NCBI GenBank assembly: GCA_036005845.1
Contig: DASYQD010000057.1
Span: 1 to 38,541 of the forward strand
Direction of reading: 5' to 3'
Origin: DASYQD01 sp036005845
GTDB taxonomy: Bacteria; Acidobacteriota; Thermoanaerobaculia; Multivoradales; JAIOJS01
Length of the DNA: 38,541 bases
Shown: positions 1-9,066 of the stretch, in pieces
How positions within the stretch are numbered: the first letter of the stretch is position 1
Layout of the letters: every line of letters starts with the position of its first letter
Notes under the pieces: model-generated
The model's database searches: none
What the model was told of the DNA's origin: nothing
The model's input: only the letters and a program-made list of their open reading frames with translations
Program-made: the position numbers and the translations under genes

Positions 1-726
1 TCGACCGCGGCGCTCGCAGAGGCCGCGCGTGCCGGCGGCGCGCTCCTGGAATTGGCTGTCGAGGAAATAGAAATCGGCGCTTCGCAGGCGGATGGCCTGG
101 GGGGTCAGATCGTGGCGCTGCGCACCGCGGCCGCGGAGTACCAGCTGCGCGTCACTCTCGCGGGGCGTCATCAGCTCCGCAACCTGGCGCTGGCGGTGGC
201 CGCGGCGGAGCGCCTGTCAGACCAAGGCTTCGACGGGATCGATGCGGAGGCGATTCCGCGCGGGATCGCGGGTTGTCGCTGGCCAGGCCGTCTCGAAGTT
301 GTGGCGCTGCCCGACGGACCGACCGTGCTGCTCGACGGGGCGCACAATCCGGCCGGCGCCGAGGCACTCGCCGAGCACTTGGCCACTCTCGCCACGCCAT
401 GGGACCTCGTGTTCGGCACGCTTGCCGACAAGGACGCGGCGAGCATGGCGGCGGCGCTGGCGCCCAGTGCGAGCCGCGTGTGGCTGGCGCCGCCCGACTC
501 TCCGCGGGCGATGCCGCTGGCGCAACTTTCGGCGTTGCCGGCGCTCGCCGGCGCGATCCCCGTCGCTGAGCTCGGCGACGCGCTTGCGCGGTCGCTCGAC
601 GGGGGGGCGCCGCTGGTCGTCGTCAGCGGCTCGCTGTATCTGGTGGGAGCGGCACGGCGCTGGCTGCGGACGCGTTACGGGGTGCCGGTGGCGGCGGCCG
701 ACGTCGCGACCTGGTCGCCGCCTTAG
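1..726 (+). CDS. folC: Bifunctional folylpolyglutamate synthase/dihydrofolate synthase, C-terminal part
   Basis: This is the 3' part of a gene that begins before the window. It reads in frame from base 1 to a TAG at 724-726. FolC adds glutamate to dihydropteroate and to reduced folates, using ATP, in the cytoplasm. The visible part covers the end of the central Mur-ligase domain, where a GRHQLRNLALAVAAAE stretch matches the conserved HQ..N..A motif, and the C-terminal ligase domain, which holds the family signature DGAHNPAG. The gene converges on the sulfatase-like gene with only three bases between the two stop codons. Codon use resembles the rest of the window. The family call is firm; the missing N-terminus, with the P-loop, cannot be judged. 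Confidence 0.9.
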   Translation, partial: STAALAEAARAGGALLELAVEEIEIGASQADGLGGQIVALRTAAAEYQLRVTLAGRHQLRNLALAVAAAERLSDQGFDGIDAEAIPRGIAGCRWPGRLEVVALPDGPTVLLDGAHNPAGAEALAEHLATLATPWDLVFGTLADKDAASMAAALAPSASRVWLAPPDSPRAMPLAQLSALPALAGAIPVAELGDALARSLDGGAPLVVVSGSLYLVGAARRWLRTRYGVPVAAADVATWSPP

Positions 727-729
727 CCC

Positions 730-2802
730 TCACGATCGTCGGCGGCGCGGCACGCGGCGCAATGCGCCGTCGGGCGAGACGAGGTAGGCCTCGATGGCGT
801 TGCGGCCGGCGTGGAAGGCGCGCGCCGGCACCAGCGCGGCGACGCGATGATCCCCTTCGGGCGTCCAGTAGGAGTGGGTCGTCGCCCAGACCGTGCCGTC
901 GACGGCAAACGCCATCGTGCAGCAGCCGTCGCCGCGGGTCGTGCCGGCCACCTCGCCGCTGATCGACAGCGGCAGCGGCACCGCTCGTGGATCGACGGCG
1001 GCGTAGCGCTCGGGGCGATCGAGCTCGAAGCTCAGGTCGGAGGCCTCCGCCAGGGAACTGCTCGGTCGCCGGCCGAGCAGCGTCGGCCACGGGCCGATGC
1101 GCCACGGATCGGAGTCCGGCCGCCACTTCACGAGCCGCACCGCGGCAGCCTGCCGGCGGGCCGCGAGGTCGCGCGGCACCGCCGTCGGGATCGACCGCGC
1201 GGCGAGATAGGTGAGATCTTGGCGGCCGCCGGCGAACCACGAGCGGCCAGGGATCGGCCACGGCGGGCGCACCGCGAGCTCCGCCGCCACGGTCGGCAGC
1301 AGATCGACGGTAGAGACCAGCTCGTCGGCCACTTCGCCGCGCCGTTGGCCAGGGCGCTTCACCAGCAGCGGCACGCTGAGGATCTCGCCAACGGTCGCGG
1401 GCCCGAGGGCGCGCGTTTGAGCACCCAACTGGAAGGCGGCGCCGTGATCCGCCAGCACCACCAGCAGCGTGCGGTCGTAGAGGCCGGCGCGTCGAAGGCG
1501 CGCCACCAGCTCGCCGAGCCAGGTGTCGGCGTAGCCGACCTGCAGGAGGTGGCGCTGCAGGAGCTGCGCGATCTCCCAGCCGTCGCCCTCGGCCGGTACC
1601 GCGTAGCACTCGGGCTCGCAGGCGTAGACCTGGCCGCTCGGCAAGTGGTCCCACGGGGCGTGCGGGAAGCTGAGGTGCGCGACCCAGAGCGCGCGTTCCT
1701 GTGGCGCGATGCTCCTGAGGAAGCGCTCGGCGTCACGGCGACGATTCGAGCGGTCGACCCACGCCGGCCGCTTGCCCGGCACCCGCGGGGGGGCGCCGGC
1801 CGCGAAGCGATCCCAGCCCGCCGCGAGCGACGGCAGATGTCGGCGCCAGGCGGGCGGGGTCACGAGCTGCAGCCAGACGACCGGCAGGTCCGCGACGAGC
1901 CGGCGCGCCCGCTCGGAGAAGTCGGGGGCGCGCCCTTCCGTGAGCAGGTTGTGTTCGCGCGGGCAGAGCCCCTCCTCCATCGCGAAGGTCGGGTAGTCCC
2001 CGAGAAGGGTGAAGAGGTTGCGCTGCACCTGCAGGGCGTCGCGGCCGAACGTCAGACGGCCGCTGAGGATCGCCGGCAGCGCCGACACCGTCTCTCCCGA
2101 CGGCGCGGCGGCGTTGCGGAACCAGGTCGCTTCATCCGCGAGGGCCGCGAAGTGAGGCAGGCGCGGGCGGTCGATGCCCCCTTCGCGGTCGAGCAGCGAA
2201 AGCAGCGGCAGCTCGTCGAGGATCACCACCACGACCGGCGTGTGCGCACCGCTCGCGTGCAGAGCCGGTGGCGCCGCGGCTGGCGACAGCCGCCGCGACA
2301 CGCCGGGGTCGAGGAGAAAGACGATCGGCACCACGAACAGGGCGGCGACGAGCCAGCTCGCGAGCTGCCGCGCGATGGCGCTGCGCCGGTAGCTCCAGCC
2401 CGCCACGGCGCCGGCGGCGACGCTCGCCGTTGCCGCGGCCCACGCCGACGCGCCGGAGAGCGCCAGGCCGCGCAGGACGACCAGCGACGCCAGGCTCCCG
2501 ATCAGTACGGCGCCGGCGCGCGCGGCCTGCGGCTCGGACAAGTAGCGCCGCGTCGCGAAGGCGACGACCAGCCATGGCAGCGGCGCCACCAGCAGCGCCA
2601 GCGCCATCAGCAGGAGCAGGTCGCCGCGACCGCTGCCGCGGGCGGCGAAGAAGTCGGGCGTGCGGGCGAGGAGGTCGAAGAGCGGCTGCGCGAAGGCGAG
2701 CGCGCCGAGCGCCAGCAGGTGCAGATAGAGCATGGCGCCGCGGCGCGGCTTCGTTGCCGCCGCGGCCGCCGCCGACGACCGGAGGGCAGCGTCGCCGCTC
2801 AT
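730..2802 (-). CDS. Membrane-anchored sulfatase / alkaline-phosphatase superfamily hydrolase or transferase
   Basis: The 690-aa product starts at an ATG (2802) that overlaps the stop of the upstream methyltransferase gene as ATGA, so translation is probably coupled. A longer open frame continues upstream but is only a shadow of that gene. Residues about 24-165 hold roughly five hydrophobic segments. Residues about 188-510 form a sulfatase-like domain outside the membrane: a metal-binding D196-E197 after a hydrophobic strand, the likely nucleophile region SGETVS (S235/T238), a HAPW motif near 381 and an ADHG metal motif (D452, H453). The layout resembles phosphoglycerol and phosphoethanolamine transferases and LtaS-type enzymes. 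C/S-x-P-x-R, the formylglycine motif of true sulfatases, is absent at the nucleophile, so transfer or cleavage of a phosphate ester is more likely than sulfate hydrolysis. The substrate is unknown; envelope glycan or lipid is inferred from topology and neighbours. Confidence 0.8.
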   Translation of the reverse strand: MSGDAALRSSAAAAAATKPRRGAMLYLHLLALGALAFAQPLFDLLARTPDFFAARGSGRGDLLLLMALALLVAPLPWLVVAFATRRYLSEPQAARAGAVLIGSLASLVVLRGLALSGASAWAAATASVAAGAVAGWSYRRSAIARQLASWLVAALFVVPIVFLLDPGVSRRLSPAAAPPALHASGAHTPVVVVILDELPLLSLLDREGGIDRPRLPHFAALADEATWFRNAAAPSGETVSALPAILSGRLTFGRDALQVQRNLFTLLGDYPTFAMEEGLCPREHNLLTEGRAPDFSERARRLVADLPVVWLQLVTPPAWRRHLPSLAAGWDRFAAGAPPRVPGKRPAWVDRSNRRRDAERFLRSIAPQERALWVAHLSFPHAPWDHLPSGQVYACEPECYAVPAEGDGWEIAQLLQRHLLQVGYADTWLGELVARLRRAGLYDRTLLVVLADHGAAFQLGAQTRALGPATVGEILSVPLLVKRPGQRRGEVADELVSTVDLLPTVAAELAVRPPWPIPGRSWFAGGRQDLTYLAARSIPTAVPRDLAARRQAAAVRLVKWRPDSDPWRIGPWPTLLGRRPSSSLAEASDLSFELDRPERYAAVDPRAVPLPLSISGEVAGTTRGDGCCTMAFAVDGTVWATTHSYWTPEGDHRVAALVPARAFHAGRNAIEAYLVSPDGALRRVPRRRRS

Positions 2803-4202
2803 CGCCGCGCCTCCAGCGCGTAGAGCAGGCGCGTGCCCGAAGCCAGCGGCAGCTTCTCGATGATGCCGAAGCGCGCCGCGAGCAGCTCCTCGAACCGTGC
2901 GGCGGTGTAGTCGACGTAGTGGTCGGGCTTGTTGGCGAGCAGGCGCGCCGCCATGGGATCGTCTTTCGTCACCAGCTCGACGACGAGGTCGCCGCCGGCG
3001 TCGGCGAACCAGTCGACGAGCTCGGCGAGCGGGACGTTGCCGGTGAGCACCAGGTGGTGGACGAGGGCGAGCGCCAAAGTGAGGTCGGGTCTGCCGCGCT
3101 CGCCGAGCGGCCGCCGCTCCCCCTGCCGCCAGCCGAGCCCCGGCGAGGGATCGAGGAGATCGATCACGAGCGGCAGCACGTTGGCCGGCCCCGACTCGCG
3201 CAGCCGCGTGAAGAGCAGCTCCACCGCCGCGTGGTCGCGGTCCATCGCCACCACGCAATCGGCCAGGGGCGCCACGAGCCGCGCGTACTCGCCGGTGTTG
3301 GTGCCGAGGTCCCAGATCAGGCGACGCGGGCGGCGCGCCGCGGCGGCGTGCACGAAGGCGCGCTTGGCGGCGCGGTCGGCCTCGCTGTAGTGGCAGTCGT
3401 CGGCGTAGCGCGACCACGCCGAGGCGGCGCCCCGCCAGCGCAGCCCGGCCACCACCCGCCGCAGCCGCTCCACATTGCGGCGCACCATGGCGTGGGAGAA
3501 GCCGGCATCGCGCAGCTCGGCCCGCAGCGGGCGGCCGTTGCCGGCGGCGCGCTCGATGAGCCGCGCCTGCAGCCAGACGTCGGCGAGCACGCCGGGGCGC
3601 AGCAGGTCGCGCCGGCGCAGCAGGCGCCGGCACTCGTCGGCGGTGATCCCCTCGAGCGCGCCGCGCAGCCAGGGCTGGAAGCGCAGCCCGCGGTAGGCGG
3701 TGAGCAGCAGCGGGTAGAGGAAGAGCTGGCAGAACTGCAGGTAGCCGATCCAGGGCTCGCCGCGCGTCCAGCGCTCGAACGAGCCGATGTCGATGAACGT
3801 CGGCCGCACGCCCTGCCACTGCACGTTGTACGACGAGGCGTCCTTGGCGGTGAAGCCCTCATCGAGGGCGGCCAGCAGCAGGTCGAGCTGCAGCAGGGCC
3901 GCCTCGCGCAGCATGCCGAAGGTCCACTCGTAGGGATACGAGACGAAGGGGACGCGCTGGTGCGCGACGGCGCCAGCAATCCCGGTGGGCAGCACCGTCT
4001 CGCTGCCCGGCGGCGGCACAGCCTCCGCGGTGGCGACCAGCTGGCCCGCGGCGACGGCCCGCGCGAAGAACCCGCTCGCGGCGAGCGCCTTCCACTCCTC
4101 CCAGCCGTGGGGAGAGAAGACGCGATAGATCCGGCCGCCGACGTCGAGCACCCGGCTCTGTCGATCCCGGAACGACCCGGGATCCATGGGCGGCGAGCTC
4201 AT
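2799..4202 (-). CDS. NoeA-like class I SAM-dependent methyltransferase with an extra N-terminal domain
   Basis: The product is 467 aa. The chosen ATG (4202) overlaps the stop of the upstream 71-aa protein gene as ATGA, and the gene's own stop overlaps the sulfatase start in the same way. The C-terminal half has a Rossmann methyltransferase fold: SAM motif I DLGTNTGE at 298-305, an acidic residue after the next strand (AMDRDH), and LALALVHHL as a later strand. The N-terminal half is unusual. It contains KDASSYNVQ (D121, N126) followed by FIDIGSFE (D138), a D-x4-N and ID spacing reminiscent of the catalytic loop and metal site of kinase-like phosphotransferases, but without the usual His before the Asp. 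Proteins of this type are often labelled NoeA-like or nodulation methyltransferases; the acceptor is not known. The tight coupling to a membrane sulfatase points to modification of a shared envelope substrate. Confidence 0.8.
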   Translation of the reverse strand: MSSPPMDPGSFRDRQSRVLDVGGRIYRVFSPHGWEEWKALAASGFFARAVAAGQLVATAEAVPPPGSETVLPTGIAGAVAHQRVPFVSYPYEWTFGMLREAALLQLDLLLAALDEGFTAKDASSYNVQWQGVRPTFIDIGSFERWTRGEPWIGYLQFCQLFLYPLLLTAYRGLRFQPWLRGALEGITADECRRLLRRRDLLRPGVLADVWLQARLIERAAGNGRPLRAELRDAGFSHAMVRRNVERLRRVVAGLRWRGAASAWSRYADDCHYSEADRAAKRAFVHAAAARRPRRLIWDLGTNTGEYARLVAPLADCVVAMDRDHAAVELLFTRLRESGPANVLPLVIDLLDPSPGLGWRQGERRPLGERGRPDLTLALALVHHLVLTGNVPLAELVDWFADAGGDLVVELVTKDDPMAARLLANKPDHYVDYTAARFEELLAARFGIIEKLPLASGTRLLYALEARR

Positions 4203-4414
4203 TGCGGCGGCGGGGAGTCGCGCTGGCCGAGACCGCGGAGCAGGCGCCGCCACAGCAGCCTGACCGCTACCGCCACTCCGGCGGCGCCGCCCAACACGAG
4301 CTGCAGAATCATGCTGCCGGAGGCCGGATCCAGATAGGCATGGGCCGGTGCCGGCATCAGCACGACCAGCACGCCGAGGACGAGCAGGGCCCGGAGGGCT
4401 GCGCGCTGAAGCAT
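4199..4414 (-). CDS. Small exported membrane protein with YLDP motif
   Basis: A 71-aa protein with a signal peptide (about residues 1-26, ending AHA), then YLDPASGSMILQ directly at the predicted mature N-terminus, a second hydrophobic segment (about 34-54) and a short basic, proline-ending tail. Small proteins with a YLDP-[GA]-[ST]-GS sequence after the signal peptide are common in bacteria, and from memory they often sit beside NoeA-like methyltransferases and sulfatase-like enzymes, as here. Its stop overlaps the methyltransferase start by four bases, making it the first gene of a three-gene coupled cassette. It lies 68 bases downstream of glyA. No function is established; a scaffold or membrane subunit for the two enzymes is a reasonable guess. 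Confidence 0.8.
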   Translation of the reverse strand: MLQRAALRALLVLGVLVVLMPAPAHAYLDPASGSMILQLVLGGAAGVAVAVRLLWRRLLRGLGQRDSPPPQ

Positions 4415-4482
4415 GGGCCGCTGATGATAGCTCGCGCTGATGACAGGTCGCCGGCGAGAGCGGCAGCGGCCCGCCGCGGCCC

Positions 4483-5736
4483 TCAGCTGAGCGCGTCGTA
4501 GAGCGGAAACTGGAGGCAGAGCTGGCGCACTTTGTCGGCGACGGCGCCCGCCACGCTCTCGCTCTCGGCGTCGGCCAGCACCTCGGCGATGAGGTCGCCG
4601 ATGCGGTCCATCTCCTGCTCGCCCATGCCGCGCGTCGTCACCGCCGCGGTGCCGATGCGGACACCCGATGCCACCAGCGGCGGGTTCTGATCGTAGGGGA
4701 TGGTGTTCTTGTTGACCGTGATGTGCGCGCGTTCGAGCGCCTTCTCCGCCACCTTGCCGGTGAGGCCCTTCGCCGCCACGTCGACGAGGAAGACGTGGTT
4801 GTCGGTGCCGCCCGAGACGATGCGGAAGCCGCGCTCGGCGAGCCGCGCCGCCAATCGGGCCGAATTCTTGACGATCTGCGCCTGGTAGGCGGCGAACTCC
4901 GGCGTCGACGCTTCCTTCAACGCGACCGCCTTCGCCGCCACCACGTGCATCAGCGGCCCGCCCTGGATGCCGGGGAAGACGGCGCGGTCGAGGTCCTTGG
5001 CGTGCTGCGCCTTGCACATCACCATGCCGGCGCGGGGACCGCGCAATGTTTTGTGCGTCGTCGTGGTCACGAAGTCGCAGTGCGGCACCGGCGACGGGTG
5101 GAGGCCGGCGGCCACCAGTCCGGCGATGTGCGCGATGTCGGCCATCAAGAGCGCGCCGCAGCGATCGGCGATGGCGCGGAAGCGCGCGAAATCGATGATG
5201 CGGCTGTAGGCGCTGGCGCCGCAGACGATCAGCTTCGGCCGCTGCTCTACCGCCTGCGCCTCGGCGGCGTCGTAGTCGATGCGCTCGCTCTGCCGGTCGA
5301 CGCCGTAGGCGATCACCTCGAAGTCGCGGCCGGAGTAGGAGAGGCGGTGGCCGTGGGTGAGATGGCCGCCGGACGACAGGTCCATCCCCATCAGCTTGTC
5401 GCCCGGGCGCAGGAAGCCGAAGTAGACCGCCATGTTCGCCTGCGTGCCCGAGTGCGGCTGCACGTTGACGTGCTCGCAGCCGAAGAGCGCCTTGGCGCGG
5501 TCGATGGCGAGCTGCTCGGCGACGTCGACGAACTCGCAACCCCCGTAATAGCGCTTTCCCGGATAGCCCTCGGCGTACTTGTTGGTCATCACCGAGCCGG
5601 CGGCCTCGAGCACGGCGCGGGAGACGAAGTTCTCCGAGGCGATCAGCTCGAGCCCCTCGTTCTGCCGCCGCCGCTCGTTGGCGATGGCGTTCCAGACCTC
5701 GGGGTCGGCGGCCTTGAGATTGCGGCTGTCGAGCAT
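4483..5736 (-). CDS. glyA: Serine hydroxymethyltransferase
   Basis: Converts serine and tetrahydrofolate to glycine and 5,10-methylene-tetrahydrofolate, the main source of one-carbon units, in the cytoplasm with PLP as cofactor. The 417-aa length is normal for the family. Visible motifs are LIASENFVS near the N-terminus, TNKYAEGYPGKRYYGG, SGTQAN, the PLP-contacting DIAHIAGL (D200, H203) and the PLP lysine in TTTTHKTLRGPRAG (K229). It is complete and starts at ATG 5736. A small Lys/Ala-rich gene lies upstream and the YLDP cassette follows after 68 bases, so read-through into the cassette is possible. The presence of folC at the window edge is metabolically consistent but is not evidence of linkage. 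Confidence 0.97.
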   Translation of the reverse strand: MLDSRNLKAADPEVWNAIANERRRQNEGLELIASENFVSRAVLEAAGSVMTNKYAEGYPGKRYYGGCEFVDVAEQLAIDRAKALFGCEHVNVQPHSGTQANMAVYFGFLRPGDKLMGMDLSSGGHLTHGHRLSYSGRDFEVIAYGVDRQSERIDYDAAEAQAVEQRPKLIVCGASAYSRIIDFARFRAIADRCGALLMADIAHIAGLVAAGLHPSPVPHCDFVTTTTHKTLRGPRAGMVMCKAQHAKDLDRAVFPGIQGGPLMHVVAAKAVALKEASTPEFAAYQAQIVKNSARLAARLAERGFRIVSGGTDNHVFLVDVAAKGLTGKVAEKALERAHITVNKNTIPYDQNPPLVASGVRIGTAAVTTRGMGEQEMDRIGDLIAEVLADAESESVAGAVADKVRQLCLQFPLYDALS

Positions 5737-5804
5737 CGGGAGAGTACGTGGTCTATCGTGTCGCCGCGGTGCGCCTGTGGTGCACCCGGCTCTGCGAGTC
5801 GCTG

Positions 5805-6026
5805 CTAGCTCTGCGGTGTCTCTGCGGGCGGAGCCGCGGGAGCCGTCGCTGCGGCCGGAGCAGCCGCCGCCTTCGGCTCCTTCTTCGCCGCCGTCTTCTT
5901 CGCCGCCGGCCGCTTCGCCGCCTTCTTCGCCTCCGCCGCCTCGGCGCGCGCGGCGCTGCGGCGCTTCTGCAGCCGCTTGTTGCGGCGCTGCTGCCGGCGA
6001 TTCAGCTCACGGTCCTTCTCACGCAT
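5805..6026 (-). CDS. Small Lys/Arg/Ala-rich protein of unknown function
   Basis: A 73-aa protein with a highly basic N-terminal half (MREKDRELNRRQQRRNKRLQ and following), then an Ala/Lys repeat region and an Ala/Pro tail ending ETPQS. The ATG at 6026 is preceded by GAGGGG at a suitable distance. Short basic proteins with an RQRRNKRLxKR-type start recur in high-GC bacteria and can resemble the DUF6800 group; I cannot confirm membership. The composition suggests nucleic-acid or ribosome contact and a disordered tail. It sits between the carboxylase gene and glyA on the same strand. The low-complexity frame could in principle be spurious, but the SD, the compact basic head and its position favour a real gene. 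Confidence 0.6.
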   Translation of the reverse strand: MREKDRELNRRQQRRNKRLQKRRSAARAEAAEAKKAAKRPAAKKTAAKKEPKAAAAPAAATAPAAPPAETPQS

Positions 6027-6108
6027 GGTGCTTGCCCCTCAGTCGTTTGGAGCGCTCGGTCAGCGCAGCCGCGGGAGCTTGTCGCACGGATACCACCCCG
6101 TCAAGGCG

Positions 6109-7667
<1,559 letters not shown>

Positions 7668-7671
<4 letters not shown>

Positions 7672-7691
7672 TGCTTGACCGCTTCGCCCAT
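7668..7691 (-). other. Seven-codon mini-ORF and imperfect duplication at the carboxylase start
   Basis: An ATG at 7691 opens a frame MGEAVKQ and stops with a TGA that overlaps the carboxylase GTG (GTGA). The first 20 bases of the mini-ORF match the first 20 bases of the carboxylase gene at 16 positions (MGEAVK against (M)SEAVK). This could be a small leader ORF that couples translation, or a local duplication that has moved the gene out of its old ATG frame. Confidence 0.4.
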
Positions 7692-7698
7692 CGCTCGC

Positions 7699-7708
7699 AT
7701 CCTACAAT
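7699..7708. promoter_or_regulatory. Overlapping back-to-back -10 elements (carboxylase and tldD-like gene)
   Basis: The plus strand reads TACAAT at 7703-7708, seven bases before the ATG of the TldD-like gene. The minus strand reads TAGGAT at 7704-7699, seven bases before the ATG of the mini-ORF ahead of the carboxylase. The two hexamers share the TA at 7703-7704. This fits a symmetrical bidirectional promoter with very short or absent 5' leaders. No well-placed -35 box is evident. Confidence 0.5.
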
Positions 7709-7715
7709 CGCTGCC

Positions 7716-9029
7716 ATGCCGTTCGGCGAGCTCGACCGCCCCGCCCTCGCCCGGGCGCTGGCGCAGCTCGCCGAGGGGCCCGACGACCTCGTCGACGCCT
7801 TCCTCGAGCGCGTCGAGGTGGTGGAGCTGCCCGCCACCGGCGAGCCCGCGGGGGTGCGGCTGCGGCGCGAGGAAGGGCTCGCGGTGCGCCTCTGCCGCGG
7901 CGACAAGAGCTGGCTTGCGAGCCGCGACCGCCTCGACGCCGAGTCGTTCGTCGATGCCGTCCGCCAGGTGGCGCGCGTCTACCCGCGCGCCGCGCCGCCA
8001 CCGCCGCCGGCGCTGGTCAAGCCGTGGGGCGGCCTGCCGGCGACGGCCGAGCTGCAGGCGTTCCCGCGCCTGCTCGACCGCGCGCTACGCGAGCGGCGCG
8101 TCGCCTTTCCCTACCGCTTGAGCCTCCGCCGCCACCGCCGCGAGCTGCAGGTGGCGACGCCGCACCTGCTGCCGGCCGCCGAGAGCGAGACGTACTACAG
8201 CTTTCGCGTCGAGCTTGGTTGGGGAAGCCTCGGCGGTTTGCTCATCGAGCTCGGCGACGAAGCGGCGGACGCGGTGGCGACGCGCCTCGCCGATGCCTTC
8301 CGCGCCCGCGAGGCGCCGCCGCCGGAGAGCACGACGACGACGGTGGTGCTGGCACCGGATGCGGCGGCCACGCTGCTGCACGAAGCGGTGGCGCACGCGC
8401 TCGAGGCCGACACGCTGGCGGAAGTGGGCGCGCCGGAAGCAGCGCGCGGCGTGCAGCTGCCGGCGGCGAAGCTCGACGTGCTCGACGATCCCGGCGGCGC
8501 GCCGCATCCGGTGCGGCGGCAGAGCGACGACGAAGGGACGCCGGTGCTGCCGCGCTGGCTGCTGCGCGGCGGCGTCGTCGACCAGCCGTTGGCGGATCAG
8601 CGCTGGGCGCGGCGGCTCGCCGGGCTGCAGCCGGGCGCCGGACGGCGCGACAGCCGCCATCGCCTGCCGGCGCCGCGCTCCACGTATCTGCGCTTGCTGC
8701 CCGGCGAGGGAACGCTCGACGAGCTGGTGGCGCAGGCGGGCGACGGCCTCTACCTCGCCGAGCCGAGCCGCGGCCGGCTCGACGCGATGAGCGGCGACTT
8801 CACGCTCGCTTTCGCGCACGGGCGCCGCATCCGCGGCGGCGCGCTGCACGAGCCGGTGGGTCCCTGCCGCATCGCCGGCCGCTTCGCCGACCTGCTCGGC
8901 AAGGTGGGCGCGGTGGGCGGCAAGGCGGTGGCCGCCGGTGCCGGCTGGTGTGCGAAGGGCGGCCAGCGCCTGCCGGTGTGGGGGCAAGCGCCGGAGATGC
9001 TGCTCGCGGGTGTCGAGGTCGGCAACTGA
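7716..9029 (+). CDS. TldD-like metallopeptidase subunit
   Basis: The 437-aa product carries LLHEAVAHALEAD, the HExxxH zinc motif of TldD (H222, E223, H227), and a Cys near the C-terminus in GWCAKGGQ (C412) where TldD places its third zinc ligand. TldD/TldE is a heteromeric cytoplasmic peptidase that degrades unfolded peptides and matures some ribosomally made peptides (for example microcin B17). The next gene encodes the non-catalytic TldE/PmbA-type partner, 37 bases downstream. The sequence is shorter and more diverged than E. coli TldD, so it may be a lineage-specific paralogue. There is no SD; a TACAAT hexamer lies seven bases before the ATG. No precursor-peptide gene is visible nearby. 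Confidence 0.85.
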   Translation: MPFGELDRPALARALAQLAEGPDDLVDAFLERVEVVELPATGEPAGVRLRREEGLAVRLCRGDKSWLASRDRLDAESFVDAVRQVARVYPRAAPPPPPALVKPWGGLPATAELQAFPRLLDRALRERRVAFPYRLSLRRHRRELQVATPHLLPAAESETYYSFRVELGWGSLGGLLIELGDEAADAVATRLADAFRAREAPPPESTTTTVVLAPDAAATLLHEAVAHALEADTLAEVGAPEAARGVQLPAAKLDVLDDPGGAPHPVRRQSDDEGTPVLPRWLLRGGVVDQPLADQRWARRLAGLQPGAGRRDSRHRLPAPRSTYLRLLPGEGTLDELVAQAGDGLYLAEPSRGRLDAMSGDFTLAFAHGRRIRGGALHEPVGPCRIAGRFADLLGKVGAVGGKAVAAGAGWCAKGGQRLPVWGQAPEMLLAGVEVGN

Positions 9030-9066
9030 TGGATCGAGGTGAGCGCGTGAGCGTGGCGGCGGCGCG

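Noticed and set aside
811..2823. Long plus-strand open frame of 670 codons opposite the sulfatase-like gene
   Set aside because: It is the mirror of a strongly coding minus-strand gene; its translation is Arg/Gly/His-rich without motifs. High GC produces many such open frames.
2803..3819. Upstream extension of the sulfatase-like frame
   Set aside because: Overlaps the methyltransferase gene and reads as Arg/Ala-rich noise; the ATGA overlap at 2802 gives a clear start.
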